Positions 26,453 through 38,920 are shown, counted from the first letter of the stretch. The stretch is DNA of 64,000 bases from Thiotrichales bacterium (GCA_026709935.1 JAPOSC010000065.1:186001-250000), one strand, 5' to 3'. Numbers and translations: made by a program. The notes: generated from the letters alone by a model not told the origin.

Positions 26453-27754
26453 TCATCCGCGATCCTTCATGGGCACGAAGTCGCGCCGCGCGGCGCCCAC
26501 GTAGCGTTGCTGCGGACGGCCGATACGCTGGTCGTCGGCGGTGAAGAACTCCATCCAGTGCGTGACCCAGCCGACCGAGCGCGAAATGGCAAAGATCACG
26601 GTGAACATGTTCAGCGGGATCCCCAATGCACGCAGGATGATGCCGGAGTAGAAATCCACGTTCGGGTAGAGATTGCGTTCGATGAAGTACTCGTCCTGAA
26701 GCGCGATCTCCTCCAGACGCAACGCAACCTCGAGCAACGGCTGATTGCCCGCGTCCAGATCCTGAAGAAGGTCGTGGCACGCCTGGCGGATGATGGTCGC
26801 GCGGGGATCGAAACTCTTGTAGACACGGTGCCCGAAGCCCATCAGCCGGAACGGATCGTTCCTGTCCTTCGCGCGTTCGACGTACTTCGGGATCTCGGCC
26901 GGGTCGCTGATGTCCTGCAGCATGTTGATCACCGCCTCGTTGGCCCCACCGTGCGCCGGTCCCCACAGGGTCGCGATGCCCGCCGCCACGCACGCATAGG
27001 GGTTCGCACCGGAGCTGCCCGCGAGCCGCACCGTGGATGTGCTCGCGTTCTGCTCGTGGTCGGCGTGCAGAATCATCATCAGCTCCAGGGCGCGCACCGC
27101 CACCGGGCTCGGGATGTACGGCTCGGCTCGGACCGAGAACATCATCTGCAGGAAGTTCTCCACGTAGCCGAGCGAGTTGATCGGGTACATGAAGGGCTGA
27201 CCGATGCTGTACTTGTAGCAGTCGGCGGCGATGGAGGGCAGCTTCGCGATCAGGCGGATCGCGGCCAGCTCACGATGTTCGGGGTCGCTGATGTCGAGGG
27301 TGTCGTGATAGAAGGTCGAGAGCGCCCCCACGATGCCGACGAGCATCCCCATCGGGTGAGCGTCATGGTTGTACCCGGCGATGAACCGCCGGATCCCCTC
27401 GTGAACCATGGTATGGCGCCGGATTTCAGCGTTGAACTCCTTCCACCGCGCCTTGTCGGGCAGTTCGCCGTAGAGCAGGAGGTGGCAGATTTCGAGGAAG
27501 CTGCTGTGTTCGGCGAGCTGCTCGATGGGGTAGCCGCGGTAGAGCAGCACACCCTCCTGCCCGTCGATGTAGGTAATCGCGCTGGAGCAGCTTGCGGTCG
27601 ACGCAAAGCCGGGGTCGTAGGTGAAGTACCCGAGCTTCGACGGCAGCGCCCGGATGTCGAGCACGGAGCGTCCGTGCACACCTTCCAGCACCTCGCATTC
27701 GACACTGCTTCCGGACGCGTTGTCCGTAATCGTGACGAGCCTTCGGTTGGTCAT
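26453..27754 (-). CDS. gltA: Citrate synthase
   Basis: This 433-residue type II (hexameric) citrate synthase condenses acetyl-CoA with oxaloacetate. Catalytic and binding residues are visible in [30 protein letters not shown] and [15 protein letters not shown]; the C-terminus has [15 protein letters not shown] with the catalytic Asp. The N-terminal domain (about 1-60) is the small beta-rich region of the NADH-sensitive Gram-negative form. The ATG at 27754 has GGGAGAG upstream. It is divergent from sucA. Confidence 0.97.
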   Translation of the reverse strand: MTNRRLVTITDNASGSSVECEVLEGVHGRSVLDIRALPSKLGYFTYDPGFASTASCSSAITYIDGQEGVLLYRGYPIEQLAEHSSFLEICHLLLYGELPDKARWKEFNAEIRRHTMVHEGIRRFIAGYNHDAHPMGMLVGIVGALSTFYHDTLDISDPEHRELAAIRLIAKLPSIAADCYKYSIGQPFMYPINSLGYVENFLQMMFSVRAEPYIPSPVAVRALELMMILHADHEQNASTSTVRLAGSSGANPYACVAAGIATLWGPAHGGANEAVINMLQDISDPAEIPKYVERAKDRNDPFRLMGFGHRVYKSFDPRATIIRQACHDLLQDLDAGNQPLLEVALRLEEIALQDEYFIERNLYPNVDFYSGIILRALGIPLNMFTVIFAISRSVGWVTHWMEFFTADDQRIGRPQQRYVGAARRDFVPMKDRG

Positions 27755-28187
27755 GGTGCTCTCCCATGATTTCGAGCATCGATGGACGCGGGCGGAACGC
27801 TGGAACCGAGTTGCCCCGGCCGGAATCGGCCGCTCGGCGGATGGGGCCTCGGGGATGCCGACGCGACCCGAGTTCGGGGACGCTGCGATGGACCCGGCAG
27901 AGCTTGCGAAAGCCCGACAAGGCGGCGCATGCTCTCACAGGTTCCGGACGTTTTGTACTCCCGGATCCTGAACTCGGCCCGCAGCCTCGCCTTTCGTCGG
28001 GCGCGGCTGAGGTGGGTGTGACGCGTCCGGGAGCAGCAAGGCGGAGTCGAGCGCAACCGGGCGAGCGAACGCATTGTCCGCCGATTCGCTCCCGACAATT
28101 CGCACCCGCAACCGTGACCCGGTAAGAAATGCGGGCTAGACTTCGAGCCGGATCGAATCACCTGCCATCCGAGCCGAGAGCCGAACG
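27755..28187. promoter_or_regulatory. 433-bp divergent region between gltA and sucA
   Basis: This region separates the start codons of two divergent TCA operons and must hold both promoters. I see no gene, repeat copy or long inverted repeat, and no convincing sigma-70 -35/-10 pair; the region is GC-rich throughout. AATTCG-containing sequence near 28090-28130 and TAGACT near 28136 are possible promoter elements for sucA but are not convincing. Confidence 0.45.
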
Positions 28188-30974
28188 ATGGACTCCTCCC
28201 TGCTCCAGATCGGGAACACCGGGTTTCTCGACGCCCTGTACCGTGCCTACCGTGCGAATCCGACCTCCGTGGCGCCCGAATGGCGCACGTATTTCGCCGA
28301 TTTCGACCGCACTGCCTCCACCATCCGGCCCGCCCACCGCGAGGATGGGCCGGAGTTCGATCGGCGGCAGATGTCGGAGTACACCGAGCAGCAGATCAAG
28401 GTGGTGGCGCTCATCAACGCCAACCGGTACCGCGGCCACCGCGGGGCGGACATCGACCCCCTCAGGATCTACGAGCGCCCGCCCATTCCCGAACTCTACC
28501 CGGAGTACCACGGCTTCGGGGAGGCCGACCTCGACCGGGTGTTCAATACCGGCACGCTCCGTATCGGCAAGCCGGAAGCGACGCTGCGCGAGATCGACGC
28601 GCTGCTGCGCGATACCTACCGCGGCTCGATCGGGGTCGAGGTGACCCACCTCTCTTCGACCGAGCAGAAGCGTTGGATACAGGGACGGCTCGAATCGAGC
28701 CGGGGACAGCCGAACTTCGACGCGACCAAGAAGCGCGACATCCTGCACCGGGTCACCGCCGCCCGAAAGCTCGAGGACTACCTGCACCGCAAGTACGTCG
28801 GCCAGAAGCGGTTCTCGCTCGAAGGCGGAGAGAACCTCATCCCACTCCTTGATGAAGTGGTACAGGATGCCGGCAGCCGCGGGGTGCGCGAGGCGGTCAT
28901 CGGCATGGCCCATCGCGGGCGGCTCAACGTGCTGGTAAACATCCTGGGCAAGCACCCCGGCGTGCTGTTCGGGGAGTTCGAAGGCCGGATCGACATGGGC
29001 GCCGGCTCCGGCGACGTGAAGTACCACCTCGGCTTCTCCTCCACCGTGGAGACGCCCGGCGGACCGCTCCATCTCGTGCTCGCGTTCAACCCTTCCCACC
29101 TGGAGATCATCAACCCGGTGGTGGAGGGGTCGGTCCGGGCCCGGCAGGAACGCCGCCAGGATTCCACCCGCGATCAGGTGCTGCCGATCCTCATCCACGG
29201 CGATGCCGCGTTCGCCGGTCAGGGGGTGGTGACCGAGACCCTCAACCTCTCGGAGACGCGCGGCTACGGCACCGGGGGGACCGTACACGTGGTGGTGAAC
29301 AACCAGATCGGCTTCACCACCAGCGACCCTCTCGATTCGCGTTCGACCCTGTACTGCACCGACGTCGCCAAACTCGTGCAGGCGCCCATCTTCCACGTCA
29401 ACGGCAACGACGCGGAGGCGGTGGTCTTCCTCGCGCAGCTCGCGCTGGACTTCCGGATGCGCTTCAAGAAGGACGTGGTCATCGACATGATCTGCTTCCG
29501 CCGGTACGGCCACAACGAGTCGGACGAGCCGCTTGCGACCCAGCCGATGATGTACAAGAAGATCCAAGACCAGCAAGGCCCGCGAAAGGTCTACGCGGAT
29601 CGGCTCGTGGCAGAAGGCGTGGTCGAGCCCGGCGAGCCGGGGGCGATATCCGAGGCCTACCTCGCCGACCTGGAGGCGGATCGCGTCGTGTCGAGACCTC
29701 TCGTCGACGACGGGGAGAGTCCGCACCTTGCGCACTGGACGCCGTATATCGGCACCGACTGGCGAGCGCCCGGCGACACCACGGTGAGCATCGAGCGCGT
29801 GGAGCGGCTCGGAAAGAAGCTCTGCGAGCACCCCGCCGATTTCGAACTCCATCGCAGCGTCCGGCGGATCATCGACGCCCGGCGCGAGATGGCCCGCGGC
29901 GAGCGGCCGATGGACTGGGGATTCGCCGAAAATCTCGCCTACGCGACGCTGCTCGAAGACGGCTACCCGGTGCGCCTGTCCGGTCAGGACAGCCAGCGCG
30001 GCACGTTCTTCCACCGTCACGCGGTGTTGCACAATCAGAAGCGGTTCGGCACCTGGACGCCGCTCGAACACCTCTTCGACGGCCAGCCTCGGTTCCGGGC
30101 CATCAACTCACTGCTCTCCGAAGTCGCAGTGCTCGGATTCGAGTACGGCTACAGCACCGCCGAGCCGGAAGGGCTGATCGTCTGGGAGGCGCAGTTCGGG
30201 GACTTCGTGAACGTCGCCCAGATCGTCATCGACCAGTTTCTCAGTTCTTCGGAAGCGAAGTGGGGCCGGTTCTGCGGGCTGGTGCTGATGCTCCCGCACG
30301 GATACGACGGTCAGGGGCCGGAGCACTCGTCGGCCCGCCTGGAACGCTTCCTCCAGCTCTGCGCCGAGGAGAACATGCAGGTTTGCGTGCCGACGACGCC
30401 CGCCCAGATGTTCCATCTGCTGAGGCGACAGCTTCTGAGGCCCTATCGCAAGCCGCTCGTGATCATGAGCCCCAAGAGCCTGCTGCGGCACCGGCTTTCG
30501 ACCTCCACCCGTGAGGATCTGTGTACCGGCGGATTCCGGATCCTCATCGACGAGGTCGACGACATCGATTCGGGTCAGGTCACCCGGCTCGTACTGTGCT
30601 CCGGCAAGATCTACTACAACCTCCTGGAGCGGCGGCGGGAAGCCGGGTTGCACCACGTGGCCATCGTCCGGGTGGAGCAGCTCTACCCGTTTCCGGAGGA
30701 GGAGATCCGGACCATTCTCAAGGTATATCCGAAGGCGAACGAGATCTGCTGGGCGCAGGAGGAGCCGCGCAATCAGGGGAGCTGGTTCTTCATGCTCTCG
30801 CGGCGCCACCTTGCGGGGTGCATCCAGCGCAAGCATACGCTGGTCTACGCCGGCCGCGACTACTCGGCCTCCCCCGCCGCCGGCTACTTGAACGTGCACA
30901 CCAGCCAGCAGCAGGCTCTGGTGGAGACAGCGTTGGGACTCGACGGGGTCGCCTCGCGCCGGAAAAGCGCGTGA
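28188..30974 (+). CDS. sucA: 2-oxoglutarate dehydrogenase E1 component
   Basis: This 928-residue ThDP-dependent E1 decarboxylates 2-oxoglutarate and reductively succinylates the E2 lipoyl group. It has the family N-terminus (LQIGNTGFLDALYRAYRANP, an E2-binding segment), GMAHRGRLNVLVNILGK, KYHLGFSS, FNPSHLEIINPVVEGSVRAR, the ThDP/Mg region IHGDAAFAGQGVVTETLN, and RRYGHNESDEP. Length matches SucA (about 930). The stop lies 48 nt before the sucB GTG, in a sucA-sucB-lpdA operon. It is divergent from gltA. Confidence 0.97.
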   Translation: MDSSLLQIGNTGFLDALYRAYRANPTSVAPEWRTYFADFDRTASTIRPAHREDGPEFDRRQMSEYTEQQIKVVALINANRYRGHRGADIDPLRIYERPPIPELYPEYHGFGEADLDRVFNTGTLRIGKPEATLREIDALLRDTYRGSIGVEVTHLSSTEQKRWIQGRLESSRGQPNFDATKKRDILHRVTAARKLEDYLHRKYVGQKRFSLEGGENLIPLLDEVVQDAGSRGVREAVIGMAHRGRLNVLVNILGKHPGVLFGEFEGRIDMGAGSGDVKYHLGFSSTVETPGGPLHLVLAFNPSHLEIINPVVEGSVRARQERRQDSTRDQVLPILIHGDAAFAGQGVVTETLNLSETRGYGTGGTVHVVVNNQIGFTTSDPLDSRSTLYCTDVAKLVQAPIFHVNGNDAEAVVFLAQLALDFRMRFKKDVVIDMICFRRYGHNESDEPLATQPMMYKKIQDQQGPRKVYADRLVAEGVVEPGEPGAISEAYLADLEADRVVSRPLVDDGESPHLAHWTPYIGTDWRAPGDTTVSIERVERLGKKLCEHPADFELHRSVRRIIDARREMARGERPMDWGFAENLAYATLLEDGYPVRLSGQDSQRGTFFHRHAVLHNQKRFGTWTPLEHLFDGQPRFRAINSLLSEVAVLGFEYGYSTAEPEGLIVWEAQFGDFVNVAQIVIDQFLSSSEAKWGRFCGLVLMLPHGYDGQGPEHSSARLERFLQLCAEENMQVCVPTTPAQMFHLLRRQLLRPYRKPLVIMSPKSLLRHRLSTSTREDLCTGGFRILIDEVDDIDSGQVTRLVLCSGKIYYNLLERRREAGLHHVAIVRVEQLYPFPEEEIRTILKVYPKANEICWAQEEPRNQGSWFFMLSRRHLAGCIQRKHTLVYAGRDYSASPAAGYLNVHTSQQQALVETALGLDGVASRRKSA

Positions 30975-31022
30975 GGGCAGGCCGATGCCCCCATGTCCAC
31001 GAACTTCCAAGGAGATAGTGCA

Positions 31023-32396
31023 GTGACCGTCGATGTGAAGGTGCCGGTGCTGGCCGAATCCGTCCCCGACGCCACGCTGCTGGAGTGGCGCAAGCAACCG
31101 GGGGATACGGTCGACAGAGACGAGATCCTCATCGAGCTCGAGACCGACAAGATCGTGCTGGAGGTGCCGGCACCGGAAGCCGGGGTGCTCGCCGAGATAC
31201 TGAAGCAGACCGGCGACACCGTCCTGAGTCAGGAGGTACTGGCCCGGATCGAGCCCAACGCCGCTGCATCGAGTGCCGCCTCCTCGGAGATCGCCGCCAA
31301 CCCCGCCGCGACCGCACCAGCCAGCGTCAGCGCAGCGCCCGAAGTCGGCGCACCGGCTTCCACCACTGCTTCCGAACGCCTGAGTCCCGCGGTGCGCCGA
31401 CTCGTCGAGGAGCATGACCTCGATCCATCGACGATTTCGGGCACCGGCCGGGATGGCCGACTCACGAAAGGCGACGTGCTCGCTCATCTGGAGGTGGCCA
31501 CACAGTCGGCGGAATCCGGAGCAGCGTCTGCGGCTATCCCGGCGGAGCCTGGGGCTATCCCGGCGGAGCCTGGGGCTACTCCGGCGGGGCCTGGGGCCGC
31601 CACCCGCGCCCGGACTGCACCGCCGGCATCAATGCCTGCGCCAACGCCCGTCCGCGCACCCGCCGAGTCCGTGTCCGCGGCCCCGGTGCCGGGGAGTCGG
31701 GACGAACGCCGCGAGCCGATGTCGAGGCTCCGTCAGCGCATCGCGGAGCGCCTGGTCGAAGCGCAGCACACCGCCGCGATCCTGACCACCTTCAACGAGA
31801 TCGACATGCAGCCGGTGATGGCGCTTCGCGCCCGACACAAGGAGGGCTTCGAGCGCCGTCACGGAGTACGCCTCGGATTCATGTCGTTCTTCGCCAGGGC
31901 GGCGGTCCAGGCACTACGGCGCTTCCCCGCCGTCAACGCCCGCATCGACGGCGGCGACATCGTGCACCACGACTACTGCGACATCGGCGTTGCGGTCGGC
32001 TCGCCCCGCGGTCTCGTGGTGCCGATCCTGCGCAACGTGGAAACGATGTCGTTCGCGGAGATCGAGGCGCGCATCGCCGAGTTTGGCGCGAAGGCCCGCG
32101 ACGGCACGCTCTCCATCGACGACATGCGCGGCGGCACGTTCACCATCTCCAACGGCGGCGTGTTCGGTTCCCTGCTCTCCACCCCCATTCTCAACCCTCC
32201 GCAGAGCGGCATCCTCGGCATGCACAAGACCGAGGATCGGCCGGTGGCCGTGGACGGCGAGGTCGTCATCCGCCCGATGATGTACGTCGCCCTGTCCTAC
32301 GATCACCGGATCATCGACGGCCGGGAAGCGGTGCAGTTCCTGGTCTGCGTGAAGGAAGCCATCGAGGATCCGGCGCGGCTGCTGCTCGACGTCTGA
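31023..32396 (+). CDS. sucB: 2-oxoglutarate dehydrogenase E2 (dihydrolipoyl succinyltransferase)
   Basis: This 457-residue E2 has an N-terminal lipoyl domain with the lipoylated Lys in [12 protein letters not shown] linker follows, then a peripheral-subunit-binding domain ([37 protein letters not shown]), a second Ala/Pro-rich linker with three 7-residue repeats, and the catalytic trimer-forming domain ending [14 protein letters not shown] prefer GTG at 31023 because AAGGAG sits 8-9 nt upstream and the product [14 protein letters not shown] starts like the family. An ATG at 30993 would add ten residues. lpdA follows by 10 nt. Confidence 0.95.
   Translation: MTVDVKVPVLAESVPDATLLEWRKQPGDTVDRDEILIELETDKIVLEVPAPEAGVLAEILKQTGDTVLSQEVLARIEPNAAASSAASSEIAANPAATAPASVSAAPEVGAPASTTASERLSPAVRRLVEEHDLDPSTISGTGRDGRLTKGDVLAHLEVATQSAESGAASAAIPAEPGAIPAEPGATPAGPGAATRARTAPPASMPAPTPVRAPAESVSAAPVPGSRDERREPMSRLRQRIAERLVEAQHTAAILTTFNEIDMQPVMALRARHKEGFERRHGVRLGFMSFFARAAVQALRRFPAVNARIDGGDIVHHDYCDIGVAVGSPRGLVVPILRNVETMSFAEIEARIAEFGAKARDGTLSIDDMRGGTFTISNGGVFGSLLSTPILNPPQSGILGMHKTEDRPVAVDGEVVIRPMMYVALSYDHRIIDGREAVQFLVCVKEAIEDPARLLLDV
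31533..31595 (+). repeat. Three tandem 21-bp units in the SucB linker
   Basis: Three consecutive in-frame units begin at 31533, 31554 and 31575 and encode A-I-P-A-E-P-G twice, then A-T-P-A-G-P-G. The first two units are identical. They lie in the flexible Ala/Pro linker between the subunit-binding and catalytic domains, where length change is tolerated. Confidence 0.9.
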
Positions 32397-32406
32397 TCAA
32401 GAATTC

Positions 32407-33825
32407 ATGGACAACTTCGACGTGGTGGTGATCGGAGCCGGCCCCGGCGGATATGTCGCGGCGATCCGCGCCGCCCAGCTCGGGCTGCGCACCGCCTGCG
32501 TGGATGCGTGGCGGGACGCGCGTGGAAAGCCGGCGCTCGGCGGTACGTGCCTCAACGTCGGCTGCATTCCCTCCAAGGCGCTCCTCGATTCCTCCCATCA
32601 CTACCACAACCTGCGCCACCGGTTGCCCGCGCACGGCATCGAGGCGGGCGACATCAAACTCGATCTGCGCAAGATGCTCGCGCGCAAGGACAAGGTGGTG
32701 CGCACCCTGACCCGTGGAGTCGCGGGCCTGCTGCGCAAGCACAAGGTCGAATCGATCACGGGCCACGCCGCACTCGCGGGCGGCGGCAAGATCGGGGTCA
32801 CGCCGCACGGAGACGGCGCCCGCCGCACGCTCGTGGCGCGGCACATCATCCTCGCCACTGGCTCGATTCCGATCCGCATCCCGGTGGCGGAAGTCGACGG
32901 AGACCGGATCGTCGACAACGAGGGCGCCCTCGCCTTCTCCGAGGTGCCGCGACGCCTCGGCATCATCGGTGCCGGGGTCATCGGCCTGGAGCTCGGCAGC
33001 GTATGGGCGCGGCTCGGATCCGAGGTCACCATCCTGGAGACGCTCGACGACTTCCTCCCCGCCGCGGACCGGCGAATCGCGGGCGAGGCGCTCAAGGTGC
33101 TCCGCCGGCAGGGGCTCGACATCCGGCTCGGTACGCGGGTCACCGGCGCCCGCGCGCACGATGCGGGCGTCGCCGTCGGCTACGACGACGCCGAAGGTTC
33201 GCACGAAGGCGAGTTCGACCGGCTCGTGGTCGCGGTCGGGCGCCGCGCGAACACCGAGGGGCTCGACCCGGCTGCGGCCGGGGTGGAGCTCGACGACCAC
33301 GGCCGCATCGTGGTCGACGCACAATGCCGAACCACCGCGGACGGCATCTGGGCCGTAGGGGACGCGGTCGCCGGACCGATGCTCGCGCACAAGGCGTCGG
33401 AGGAAGGCGTGGCGGTGGCCGAACGCATCGCGGGCCACGCCGCGCACGTCGACCATGCCGTCATCCCCTGGGTCATCTACACCCACCCCGAGATCGCGTG
33501 GGTCGGCCAGACCGCAACCGAGCTCGATGCGGCCGGCGTCGAACACCGGGAAGGCGCATTCCCCTTCGCCGCGAGTGGACGCGCCCAGGGCTCGGGCGAG
33601 ACCGAGGGCTTGGTCAAGGTGATCGCCGACGCCGCGACCGACCACATCCTCGGCGTCCACGTGCTCGCCGCAAACGCTTCGGAGCTGATCGCCGAGGCGG
33701 TGGTAGCAATGACCTTTCATGCGAGCGCGGAGGACATCGCCCGCACCATCCATGCGCACCCCACCCTCGCTGAGGCGATGCACGAAGCGGCGCTCGCAGT
33801 GGACGACCGGCCGATTCACATCTGA
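32407..33825 (+). CDS. lpdA: Dihydrolipoyl dehydrogenase (E3)
   Basis: This 472-residue flavoprotein disulfide reductase reoxidises the E2 dihydrolipoyl group with NAD. The FAD motif is VVVIGAGPGGYVAAI (residues 6-20). The redox disulfide is C48/C53 in GGTCLNVGCIPSKALL. The NAD motif is LGIIGAGVIGLELGSVWARLG, the second FAD motif is IWAVGDAV, and the catalytic His-Glu pair is in IHAHPTLAEAMHEA. It is the third gene of the sucAB-lpdA operon, supporting a 2-oxoglutarate dehydrogenase role, although E3 is often shared with other complexes. Confidence 0.96.
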   Translation: MDNFDVVVIGAGPGGYVAAIRAAQLGLRTACVDAWRDARGKPALGGTCLNVGCIPSKALLDSSHHYHNLRHRLPAHGIEAGDIKLDLRKMLARKDKVVRTLTRGVAGLLRKHKVESITGHAALAGGGKIGVTPHGDGARRTLVARHIILATGSIPIRIPVAEVDGDRIVDNEGALAFSEVPRRLGIIGAGVIGLELGSVWARLGSEVTILETLDDFLPAADRRIAGEALKVLRRQGLDIRLGTRVTGARAHDAGVAVGYDDAEGSHEGEFDRLVVAVGRRANTEGLDPAAAGVELDDHGRIVVDAQCRTTADGIWAVGDAVAGPMLAHKASEEGVAVAERIAGHAAHVDHAVIPWVIYTHPEIAWVGQTATELDAAGVEHREGAFPFAASGRAQGSGETEGLVKVIADAATDHILGVHVLAANASELIAEAVVAMTFHASAEDIARTIHAHPTLAEAMHEAALAVDDRPIHI

Positions 33826-33865
33826 GCCGATCGGCAGCCGGAGTGGGATGAATCCCCGCTTGCGC

Positions 33866-34019
33866 TCCGAATCAGACGGCGCTAAATTCCGAATCAGACG
33901 GCGCTAAATTCCGAATCAGACGCTCTCTCACTCCGAATTGGACGCTCTTCTGCTCCGAATCGGACGCTCTCTTGCTCCGAATTGGACGATGACCGATGCT
34001 GAATCGGACGGTCAGCCCC
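33866..34019 (+). repeat. 22-bp tandem repeat array (6 units plus a seventh) before a DUF4143 gene
   Basis: Units start at 33866, 33888, 33910, 33932, 33954 and 33976, with a degenerate seventh at 33998 inside the coding start of the next gene. Each unit starts with the near-dyad TCCGAATCGGA or a variant (TCCGAATCAGA, TCCGAATTGGA; the seventh is GCTGAATCGGA). Units 1-2 share the spacer CGGCGCTAAAT; units 3-5 share CGCTCT-type spacers. The period of exactly 22 bp is close to two helical turns, as for a protein-binding array. It lies in the 170-bp gap after lpdA. Confidence 0.9.
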
Positions 34020-35255
34020 GGGACGCTTTTCGCACGACACGCGGAGACGCAGGTACGGGCGGCGCTCGAAGATACCCGTATCGTCGCCATCGTCGGCCCT
34101 CGCCAGTCGGGCAAGACGACTCTCGCACGCCGCATCGCCGTCGACGACGGACGGCCGTTCATCACGCTGGACGACGAGCAGTTCCGGAGATTTGCCGAGG
34201 ACGACCCCACTGGATTCGTTCGTAGCCAACCGGTCGCGGTCATCGACGAAATCCAGCGCGCGCCGGCGCTCATTCTTGCGCTCAAGAAAGCTGTCGACGA
34301 AGCACCGCATCCCGGGCGCTATCTGATCACCGGCTCGGTCGATCTCTTCAGGGGCGCACTGTCTCCCGATTCTCTCGCCGGTCGGGTCGACACCATCGAA
34401 CTCCTGCCCTTCTCGCAGGCGGAGGTCGCCGGCGCCGGAGTGCCGGAGTTCCTCGACCGGGCCTTCGCCGACGACTTCCCGAACCTCGCGTTGACGGGAC
34501 CGACCGACGACCTGATCGAACGGGTGATTTCCGGCGGCTTTCCCGAAGCTCTTTCCCGAACCGTCCCGAGCCGGCGTCGGAGGTGGCTGCGGGCCTACGC
34601 CCGCGCCCTCGCCGAGCGCGACGTCCCGGAGATCTCAACCGTCGGCAGACACGTCGAGATGAGTCGCTTGATCGACCACGCGGCCGTGGCCTCGGGCCAG
34701 TTGCTCAACCTGTCCGCTCTGGGATCGCACCTCGCGATCGACGGCAAGACCGTCGATCGCTGGCTGACGCTGCTGGAGCACATGTTCCTGGTCCGTCGAA
34801 TCCGCGCCTGGCATCGCAACCGACTGAAACGGTTGGTCAGGACGCCGAAGCTGCACTTCCTGGACTCCGGTCTGCTCGCAGCGCTGCAGGGAACTGGCCC
34901 CGCCGACATCGCGCGGGACCGGGGGAAGCTCGGACCACTTCTCGAATGCTTCGTCCACGCGGAGATCGCCAAGGCGATCGTCCTGTCGGACGAGACGACA
35001 GCCGTCACCCACTACCGTGACAAGGATCGGCTGGAGGTCGATCTGGTCCTCGAGCGCTCCCCGAATCAGGTCGTCGGTATCGAGGTCAAGGCGGGGGGGA
35101 CCGTGCGCCCCGGGGACTTCAGGGGGCTGATGCGCCTCGCAAGGGCCACCGGTGACCGCTTCGCCTGCGGAATCGTCCTGCATGACGGCGACCGCATTCA
35201 GCGGACAGGCCCCGGACTCTTCGCGATGCCCGTGAAGATGCTCTGGGCATCATGA
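33996..35255 (+). CDS. AAA ATPase with DUF4143 domain
   Basis: This 419-residue protein has an N-terminal AAA_14-type ATPase with Walker A GPRQSGKT (residues 34-41), Walker B VAVIDEIQRAP, and TGSVDLFR as sensor-1-like sequence. A DUF4143 C-terminal half follows. Its end contains LEVDLVLERSPNQVVGIEVKAGG, whose D...E-x-K spacing resembles PD-(D/E)xK nucleases. The function of this widespread family is unknown. It sits alone between lpdA and acnA, in an otherwise conserved TCA block, and its start codon overlaps the last units of a 22-bp tandem repeat array, suggesting self-contained (possibly acquired) control. Confidence 0.87.
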   Translation: MLNRTVSPGTLFARHAETQVRAALEDTRIVAIVGPRQSGKTTLARRIAVDDGRPFITLDDEQFRRFAEDDPTGFVRSQPVAVIDEIQRAPALILALKKAVDEAPHPGRYLITGSVDLFRGALSPDSLAGRVDTIELLPFSQAEVAGAGVPEFLDRAFADDFPNLALTGPTDDLIERVISGGFPEALSRTVPSRRRRWLRAYARALAERDVPEISTVGRHVEMSRLIDHAAVASGQLLNLSALGSHLAIDGKTVDRWLTLLEHMFLVRRIRAWHRNRLKRLVRTPKLHFLDSGLLAALQGTGPADIARDRGKLGPLLECFVHAEIAKAIVLSDETTAVTHYRDKDRLEVDLVLERSPNQVVGIEVKAGGTVRPGDFRGLMRLARATGDRFACGIVLHDGDRIQRTGPGLFAMPVKMLWAS

Positions 35256-35370
35256 GGACCCATGACCGGCGAGGTGAAGCGCTGGACGGCGGCCTTGCAT
35301 GATGCTCGGCGGCGTGGAGAGATTTCCCGTGGAGAGGCTTCCCGGTTCCATCGCCAGGGCCGTTCGAAGA

Positions 35371-35391
35371 TAATGCTGCATGACAGCATTA
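35371..35391 (+). promoter_or_regulatory. 21-bp perfect inverted repeat upstream of acnA
   Basis: TAATGCTG pairs with CAGCATTA around a 5-base centre CATGA. The dyad ends 28 nt before the acnA ATG and just upstream of its GGAGG Shine-Dalgarno (35406-35410). It could be an operator, or an RNA hairpin ending the upstream ATPase transcript. It has no T-tract, so I favour a regulatory site. Confidence 0.5.
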
Positions 35392-35419
35392 CACCGCTCT
35401 CGTCCGGAGGAACCGGGGA

Positions 35420-38146
<2,727 letters not shown>

Positions 38147-38200
38147 ACCGGGGCCATCTGCGCGCGCGACCTGCGGGGCCCGAACATCGGAGAAGTCCGA

Positions 38201-38500
38201 ATGAACGAACAGACACGCACCGAGGTTGAGGCGGCGGCGTTCCGGCGCCTGGTCGAGCACCTGCGCACAAACCCCGAGGTGCAGAACATCGACCTCATGA
38301 ACCTCGCCGGGTTCTGTCGCAACTGCCTGTCCAAGTGGTACCGCGCCGCCGCCGAAGATCGGGGGGAGGCGATGAGCTACGAGGATGCGCGCGAGATCAT
38401 CTATGCGATGCCGTACTCGGAGTGGAAATCCATGCACCAGCAGGAAGCGACACCCGAGCAGAAGGCCGCATACGAAGCGAGACAGCACAAAGGCGCATGA
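38201..38500 (+). CDS. DUF1244 protein
   Basis: This 99-residue protein matches the DUF1244 family: RRLVEHLRTNPEVQNIDLMN, AGFCRNCLSKWYRAA with a C-x-x-C pair, MSYEDAREIIYAMPYSEWK, and a short Gln/Glu-rich tail. No biochemical role is known; the conserved Cys pair could bind metal or be redox active. GGAGAAG lies about 9 nt before the ATG. It follows acnA by 54 bp and may be co-transcribed with it. Confidence 0.88.
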   Translation: MNEQTRTEVEAAAFRRLVEHLRTNPEVQNIDLMNLAGFCRNCLSKWYRAAAEDRGEAMSYEDAREIIYAMPYSEWKSMHQQEATPEQKAAYEARQHKGA

Positions 38501-38501
38501 A

Positions 38502-38588
38502 TCGATCCGCGATTCCGGCCCACGCTCCGAGAGGCCGCCTTGTGGTGTGCCCCCAGCGAAAATTCGATCTCCGGAACGCCCGATCAGG
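38502..38588 (+). repeat. Dispersed ~105-bp intergenic repeat, copy C
   Basis: This copy opens GATCCGCGATTCCGGCCCAC, then CTCCGAGAGGCCGCC, a diverged middle, then ATTCGATCTCCGGAACGCCC and GATCAGG. The block order matches copies at 24630, 45314 and 60554. It starts two bases after the DUF1244 stop, in a 420-bp gap that also holds the inverted copy E and a strong dyad. Confidence 0.6.
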
Positions 38589-38611
38589 ATAAGTCCGAGA
38601 TCCGAGAAAGG

Positions 38612-38651
38612 ACTGCGGATCGGCGGGAGTGGCTGTGAACCGATCCGCAGT
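38612..38651. repeat. 12-bp perfect inverted repeat in the DUF1244-SBP gap
   Basis: ACTGCGGATCGG (38612-38623) pairs perfectly with CCGATCCGCAGT (38640-38651) around a 16-nt loop. The right arm also resembles the opening of the dispersed repeat (GATCCGCAGTTCCCGCC), so the hairpin may come from two repeat ends meeting head-to-head. It could also act as a terminator after DUF1244. Confidence 0.6.
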
Positions 38652-38671
38652 TCCCGCCAGGACAAGGCCAG

Positions 38672-38775
38672 GGCTCGACATTGCCCCGATCGGATGCTCC
38701 GGAGTTCGAGATCCCGCCGAAATCGCACTCGGCGTCGGCCTTCCGGAGTATCGGCGGGAATGGTTGTGGACCGGT
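38672..38775 (-). repeat. Dispersed ~105-bp intergenic repeat, inverted copy E
   Basis: Read on the minus strand this copy gives AACCATTCCCGCC, TCCGGAAGGCCGACGCCGAG, TGCGATTTCGGCGGGAT, then CTCCGGAGCATCCGATCGGG and GCAATGTCGAGC. The last block matches copy D (GCGGGCAATGTCGGGC) and copy B (GGGGCGATTGCGAGC) closely. Inverted orientation beside copy C shows that the element inserts in both directions. The remaining 38776-38920 is leader of the next gene, with nothing further recognised. Confidence 0.6.
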
Positions 38776-38920
38776 CGCGGTGCTTGCACATCAATCCGGC
38801 GCCAAATTAAGGTCGCGCGCAGGGCATCCCCTACCGGCACGTCCCGCGGCCCACGCTGGGCGGGATGATGCCGCCGGGCGTACCTCCATTTCGATACGCA
38901 CTGCCACGGGAGAAGTCGCA

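Noticed and set aside
33866-34019. Possible CRISPR array
   Set aside because: The units are directly tandem with no unique spacers, only 22 bp long, and no cas genes are present.
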